DNA of 24,266 bases. Source: Coptodactyla brooksi (lineage: Eukaryota > Arthropoda > Insecta > Coleoptera > Scarabaeidae). Below the pieces are notes generated by a model. That model was not told the origin of the DNA and made no database searches. It saw only the letters and a list, made by a program, of their open reading frames with translations. The stretch lies in NCBI GenBank assembly GCA_033557675.1, contig JAWQRM010000319.1, positions 1 through 24,266 on the forward strand. Reading direction: 5' to 3'. Positions 19,452 to 24,266 of the stretch are shown piece by piece. The translations under genes and the position numbers were made by a program. Position 1 is the first letter of the stretch; each line of letters starts with the position of its first letter.

Positions 19452-19491
19452 TTTTTGCTATTTCCCAGCGAACGCCAGAAAATAGCAAAAA
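19452..19491. repeat. Hairpin with 12-bp arms after tandem unit 2
   Basis: TTTTTGCTATTT (19452-19463) pairs exactly with AAATAGCAAAAA (19480-19491) around 16 bases. The inverted family copy near 23921-23937 has a related stem at the same relative place, so the hairpin probably belongs to the repeat family. Confidence 0.85.
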
Positions 19492-19902
19492 CTGTTTTCT
19501 TACTACCATACCAATCTTCAAAAATATATGACAGTTTTTTGGATTCTTCTTTCTCTGTTAGGTTGCACACAATCTATACTTGATATTCTGCTGGTGAATC
19601 ACGAAAAATTAATTATTTTATTTTTGAGGGCGAGGTGAGTTTCAAAACATATACCAAAGAAATTAAATAAGTAATCGAAAAATTTAAAATTATTAAATAT
19701 TGCAAGAAAAATTTAAGAAAACGTATATAGAAAACCAACATCTTGTGGATATAAAGCTAGAAAGCTGTCCAGAAAGTTAAACGATAATAAGGATACACAG
19801 TTGTCAATTGTGCGAAGGTAGTATTGGCGTTCTTGAATTACCTCGATGCGCTGCAGTAATAGAAACATGAGCTATTTATTGCTTCTGCTCGTAATAACAA
19901 TG
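19492..19902. other. Unannotated interval before copy C
   Basis: No gene was seen. The last 57 bases resemble the sequence just before copy B, and so probably belong to the repeat's left end. Confidence 0.45.
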
Positions 19903-20745
19903 CAGCTGGGATCTTCTCGTCTCAATATTGCCAATCAATGTGTAGGTGCCGTCTCCAATGTACTGGAAACTTTTGTAGAAAATAGTAAATTTGTCTAAGA
20001 AAGCAAAGGACAATAAAATTTTATCTGAAATATTTATGTTAGAATAACAATCATTAATTTAATACCGATAATATAATGTTTCACAACAGTTATTAAATAA
20101 TTCAGTTTTAATAACTATTTTGAAAACGTAATATTTACTTTATCAAGTTTACTTTATAAACAAACTGAAATAAATAAATCATTTACTGTATAAACACAAA
20201 TTTAATTACTAAAAATTAGTATTAAGTAAAATAGTACCGTATATAGTTCCGTTTTCTTTTAAAACAATCCACCATCAAGGACTTAGTAGTCATCACTTTT
20301 TCTAGAAGTTACTCCAAAAGAAACTTAATCTTTAATGTGCGCTTTCTAATACATAAATGAAAACATTTACCCAAAATCAAGTGTCTTCACTTGACTACAT
20401 ATTTCACAATTTTAGAAGGAATATTATTTAGTATAGTTTATTCGCTAAATTTAGTTTGTTGGATGTAATATAATGTTGAATAAATGTGCGATTATCACAT
20501 AAAAAGTCATATTTATGAAACTATATACGCAATCCGGACATAGTGCTGTATGTTGAGTAAAAAGTCCACAGTCTTCTGATTGCAAGTGTGAAAGTAAAGA
20601 AAATGTAAACTTATTCTTTCTACCAGCAAAATCTGCGGCTGTGGCAGTATATTAAGAAATAAACGCCGAAAGCAATAGTTGTTGCATTTGAGTAATTTCA
20701 GAGCTATAAGCCTCCAAACGCAGAAGCCAATTATTTTTGCGGCCA

Positions 20746-21170
20746 TAGTAACACTTGATCCAAGTTCAGACTTTTTATCTCTGACAAACTGTCCTTTGCG
20801 AAACCGAAGACAGAAACTGTAGAAGAAATTGTTCCTAAAACAATAATGTTAGTGTTTCTATATAATCAAATTCGAACAGTTTGGAAATAAAGTATGTTTG
20901 ACACACAAGTTGAATAATTTGGTTAAGAACTAAACTATGATATCATTAATTTTTTTTGTCATTGCAGAGTTGATAGTAACACTTGATCCAAGTTTAGACT
21001 CTTTCGAGTTATCTCCAACAAACTGTCCTTTGCGAAACCGAAGACAGAAACCGTAGAAGAAACTGCTCCTAACAGAACAATATTAGTGTTTCTATATAAT
21101 CAAATTCGAACTAATTTGGCAAAGAGCTAAACTATGATATCATTAATTTCCTTTGCCATTGCACAGTTGA
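20746..21170. repeat. Internal tandem duplication in copy C
   Basis: Units at 20746-20973 and 20974-21170 both begin TAGTAACACTTGATCCAAGT. Both contain CAAACTGTCCTTTGCGAAAC, GTGTTTCTATATAATCAAAT and AAACTATGATATCATTAATT. Copy A has a single unit. The junction lies at GTTGATAGT, a motif found at both unit ends. Confidence 0.9.
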
Positions 21171-22349
21171 TAGTCAAAGCTTTCACTTAATTTTGGGGAA
21201 AATGACATTAAAAATATAGAATCACACATTGGAGTGATGAATTCCACTTGTCCCCGTCAAGCTAGATTGAGAGATCTCCCAAAATAGTGGCAGTACACAT
21301 CACGTCATCACGGCAAATGACAGCTACACTGCAGCATTATGAAATATATCGCATCACCTTGAAATATTAATAACTGTCCACCAATAGACATTAGAAAGCT
21401 GAAAAATATCTAATATTTTCTAATTTATGTATTAGGTTCTTGTGTATCAGGCTATATTTAGTATAACCTGCGCGCCCTAAACTTTAATGACAAGTATGTA
21501 GCAAGGATTGCATTTAGAGGAGGACAATAGTTAATTTTTTTAACTTTAAAAGTTTATTTGCAAGTTGTTACTGAGGTATCCAGCTTTCACATTAAAACTA
21601 TAAGCAATTTAAACATAAACATTTAGATAGTAACAGGTGTAAGGTTTAAATAGGTACTGCGATCTGGTTGGCTCAAATAACTTTACATCTGTTACCATAA
21701 CGATAGAAAGCTCGTGGGTGATAAGGACAGTCCACATTACTATCGTGCGTGTGGTGGTGTGCTTCCAGTGAAAATTGCGACCAATTCGAGCACCAGTAAT
21801 GCTCTAAAATTGCATGGCTTACTCGGGAGTTAAAATTTACGCGTCGTAACCTTCAGTTGCTTAATGCAGCTTCTCGGAAATGCCCGAGTTCAAAACTTGT
21901 CGCCTCTCGGAATTTCCGCCAGAGCTTCTAGAAGGCGGAAATAAAAAAAAACTAAAATAGCAGCAAGTTATGCGTTTATTCAATATCACAGGTCGCCGTC
22001 TTGTACATGGAAAGTTATAAATTCTAGCCATGGGCAGAGTCCTCACCATAAAACTAATATACACCTCCGATGTACAACAATTAAATTGTTTTTCTCTTCA
22101 GATTCCCTTGCTGGTCGACTATATCACTCCGATATGTGATTCTATATTTCTAATGCCATGGTCCTCAGATTTAAGTAAAAGTTTTGGCTATTGCGTTATC
22201 AATTCTGTAATGGTAATGAAAATTAAAGTTATTGTAATGTAGCCCTTAACTATATTATTCAACTCATATATCAGAGTTTATTTCCAGGCTGTTTGAATTT
22301 TATTATTTAGAAATACTGACCTTGTTTTCTTGGAAGCAGCAATATATTT

Positions 22350-22705
22350 CAGGGTGATTTACATAACAACCGACACAGAGCAAAAGGAAAGCTAAAATAT
22401 GATGAGTTAACCCAACTTACTTTTATACCAAGTTGTACCCCTGAGAAGTTAAATTAAATTCCCCATAAAATAGAATAATAACTACAAAATTCTATTGCAA
22501 TTTAAGGGTGCATTATCCCTAATCAACCCTTTAAAATTTTTGAACTTAGTTCTATTTACAAAAAGATAAATGCCCTTAGTCCACTTAGAACAGCTACCAA
22601 ATTTGGGTTTTCTAAATTGAAGTATTATTGAGATATTAATTATTTATGAAATTTTTAACCTCACTTTGAAGGGCTATAATTTCTCAGGGGTACAACTTGG
22701 TATAT
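22350..22705. mobile_element. Second copy of the MITE, truncated on the right
   Basis: It starts CAGGGTGATTTACATAACAA and follows the 8537 element base for base with small indels until TTGGTATA near 22705, where similarity stops before the right terminus. It has the same location relative to flanking block sequence as the first copy, so it was duplicated along with the block and did not insert independently. Confidence 0.9.
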
Positions 22706-23017
22706 ATACCTTTAACCAAAACATTATTTCAAGATCATTTCCAGGGCAACTTGTTTGTTTCAAATGGCAATCCTATATTTTTTTACAGATTCTTGTAGAC
22801 CTTCACAAACCCAACATTTTTTATTTCAATGGTTTTTTATTAAATATTTTGCTACAAAGTTAAAGTTCTGCAATGCAGATTCTGTTTAAGACTAATATTA
22901 ATCCCTCTATCTAATAAAGAACAATTACCTCTGTAAAACATTGTTTACTTAAAGAAAAATTTAAAAAAGGTTGCAGAATTAATTTTGTTGTATGTTTAAA
23001 ATTCTGATTTGAGAAAC
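22706..23017. other. Unannotated interval
   Basis: AT-rich with no recognised gene. It separates the broken MITE from the 3' end of the rosa-like transposase. It may include the 3' flank of that element, but no terminus matching TACAGGGTG was found. Confidence 0.4.
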
Positions 23018-23869
23018 TTATGGAAGCAAATATTCAAAAAGGTCTCGTTCCTGTTCCAAATACGTCTCAATTCTTAGTTGAAAAGAATTGCTTACTCGGC
23101 TCAATATCTCCCCGTTTATCAATTGACACGTATTTTCAATTCTTCTTTTCATGTCGTCAGCAGTTGCTGGTACCTCTGCATAAATTTTGTCCTTTAAAGA
23201 ACCCGACAGGAAAAAATCTGGTGAGGTCAGGTCAGGTGATCTAGGAAGCCAGTTCACTGGACCGCCACGTCCAATCCATCGATCTGGATACATTTCATCT
23301 AGAACCTCACGAGACATTCTAGAAAAATGGGCTGGACAGCCATCATGCTGATACCACATCACTCTTCTGATATCAAGTGGAACGTTTTTTCAGTATTCCA
23401 ATAATGTAGATTATGGCGATTCACTACACCGTGGTTTATGGATGTGGATTCGTCCGAAAATAAAATATTGGAGAAATTTGCATTTTGATTTAACTGCTGT
23501 CTTGCCCAAATACAAAAAAAATCAGTTAAAACCAGTTCCATGGAGTTCTTGATGTAAAGAAATGTGGTATGGATAGTATTTATTCAACTTCAAAATTCTT
23601 TGGACACTTGCCTTTGATATTTCTGCATCAGCGGCAATTTGACGACAACTCGCATGGGGATCGAAGGTAACAGCTGCAAGAACTGCTAGTTGATTACCTT
23701 CATCTTGTTTTTTTAAGGAAATGACATGAAAAGAAAAATTGAAAATGCGTGTCACTTGATCAATAGGGAGGTACTGCGTACAGTAAACAATTAATTTTTC
23801 TATCTTTTTAGAATTTTTCTTTAGGGAAACACAAGTAATGCAAGTTTTACACAAGTAATGTTTTTTCAT
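23018..23869 (-). pseudogene. Rosa-like (DD41D) mariner transposase pseudogene
   Basis: There are three minus-strand segments. At 23522-23869 a helix-turn-helix region reads AVTFDPHASCRQIAADAEIS and ASVQRILKLNKYYPYHISLH. At 23359-23541 the first catalytic motif sits in NILFSDESTSINHG, then VNRHNLHYW. At 23018-23362 come MWYQHDGCPAHFSRM with the second aspartate, DRWIGRGGPVNWLPRSPDL and TSPDFFL with the third. By my count 41 residues separate the aspartate of HDG from that of SPDF, which points to the DD41D (rosa) group and away from DD34D. About 60 codons between HYW and the codons before MWYQ are deleted, and frames shift at 23360 and 23530. The first 50 or so residues of the first segment look unrelated to the family. 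Non-functional. Confidence 0.88.
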
Positions 23870-23882
23870 TAGATAGAAGAAT

Positions 23883-23905
23883 AATTGATCTTTAAAAGAT
23901 CAATT
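23883..23905. repeat. Perfect palindrome, 11-bp arms
   Basis: AATTGATCTTT and its reverse complement AAAGATCAATT flank a single A. It sits between the rosa-like pseudogene and the inverted repeat-family copy. Confidence 0.9.
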
Positions 23906-23920
23906 CAGATATTTTTGGGC

Positions 23921-23937
23921 GCTACTTCGGAAGTAGC
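23921..23937. repeat. Small hairpin related to the one at 19452
   Basis: GCTACTTC and GAAGTAGC surround one G. The neighbouring AAAAACTG and its position relative to the repeat-family copy match the hairpin at 19452-19491. Confidence 0.7.
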
Positions 23938-23939
23938 AA

Positions 23940-24149
23940 AAACTGACAGCTTTCATTCTTTCATCGAGTTTCCTTTCGGATTAAGGAATGGAGACATTCT
24001 GTAATAATTAATGGCTCTCGCAAGATATTAAGAAATAAAGATTATTTAAATTTTTGCTGTTGAGTATTTTAAGAGATGTGGGCTTCCAATCGCATTGCTA
24101 ATGACGTTTGCTTTGATGATAACTGTCCAACAAGTATCGATATAACAGG
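23940..24149 (-). repeat. Third copy of the 18718 repeat family, inverted and partial
   Basis: The minus strand reads ATATCGATACTTGTTGGACA, then GCAAACGTCATTAGCAATGC, CTTTATTTCTTAATATCTTG and TGTCTCCATTCCTTAA. These parallel 18940-19095 and 19290-19437. The copy is cut at its left end (window right) by the mariner that begins at 24150. Confidence 0.85.
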
Positions 24150-24266
24150 TAGGCTGAAAAGTTTGTAGGCTGACACATAGATGGCGCTACTAGTATTAAA
24201 TCCATATGATTTTTAGTTAGCCCTAGCCTTCAAAAGATACGTGTATAAATTTGACAGCTGTCAGAC
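24150..24266 (+). mobile_element. 5' end of another mariner, running off the window
   Basis: TAGGCTGAAAAGTTTGTAGG opens the element directly after repeat-family sequence. It is followed by AGATGGCGCTACTAGTATTA, AGCCCTAGCCTTCAAAAGAT and ATTTGACAGCTGTCAGAC, which I recall as typical of the 5' untranslated region of a common insect mariner group. No transposase codons are reached before the window ends. Confidence 0.7.

Larger units (their letters stand above)
19903..22705. repeat. Long duplicated block, copy C
   Basis: Collinear with copy A (6338-8895). Differences from A are an internal tandem duplication (20746-21170), a different segment of about 110 bp at 21434-21547, scattered substitutions, and a right end that stops inside the MITE. 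The matching minus-strand open frame at 20513-20746 has 11 amino-acid changes over 77 codons against copy A, which argues against coding. Confidence 0.9.

Noticed and set aside
22030..22242. A 70-codon plus-strand open frame starting MGRVLTIKLIYTSD
   Set aside because: The equivalent stretch in copy A (8218-8430) is interrupted by a stop after a few codons past the LFFSL region and has no conserved coding pattern. It belongs to the non-coding block.

Overview
The window looks like AT-rich insect nuclear DNA. Evidence for this is the low GC, the lack of long open reading frames, microsatellite and hairpin clutter, and several Tc1/mariner-type transposons plus a Penelope-like retroelement typical of arthropods. 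I cannot name the species. No complete host gene is visible. Nearly all recognisable content is decayed transposable elements and duplicated non-coding sequence.

Layout, left half. A (TA)n tract is followed by about 0.9 kb of unannotated sequence. A pogo/Tigger-like DNA transposon (about 967-3034) then follows, with inverted repeats of roughly 300 bp and a broken transposase on the minus strand. From 3.0 to 6.3 kb there are small palindromes, an isolated transposon-like end and a 22-bp-arm hairpin, but no gene. At 6338-8895 lies copy A of a long duplicated block, carrying a MITE (8537-8976) at its right end. A candidate exon of unknown identity is at 9261-9523. A near full-length but frameshifted mariner occupies 9701-10815.

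Layout, right half. Two head-to-head 3' fragments of a Penelope-like element with a GIY-YIG endonuclease domain lie at 11640-12507. An internally deleted mariner with both inverted repeats sits at 14083-14765. A possible host 5' exon is at 15869-16030 on the minus strand. A fragment of a second mariner group, which looks like the DD41D (rosa) type, spans 16440-17001 and keeps one terminus. A short reverse-transcriptase relic is near 18.0 kb. Next come copy B (partial) of the block, a tandem duplication (18718-19437) and copy C of the block (19903-22705). A second rosa-like transposase pseudogene is at 23018-23869. An inverted third copy of the tandem unit follows, and the 5' end of another mariner runs off the window edge.

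No set of genes here works together as a pathway. The connections are between mobile elements. The MITE shares its first 14 terminal bases with the rosa-like element end at 17001, so the two may have shared a transposase. The block pair records a segmental duplication that happened after the MITE was in place. I found no convincing new functional system. The strongest leads are the inverted Penelope-like pair, the long-TIR pogo-like element with its subterminal repeats, and the two candidate host exons.
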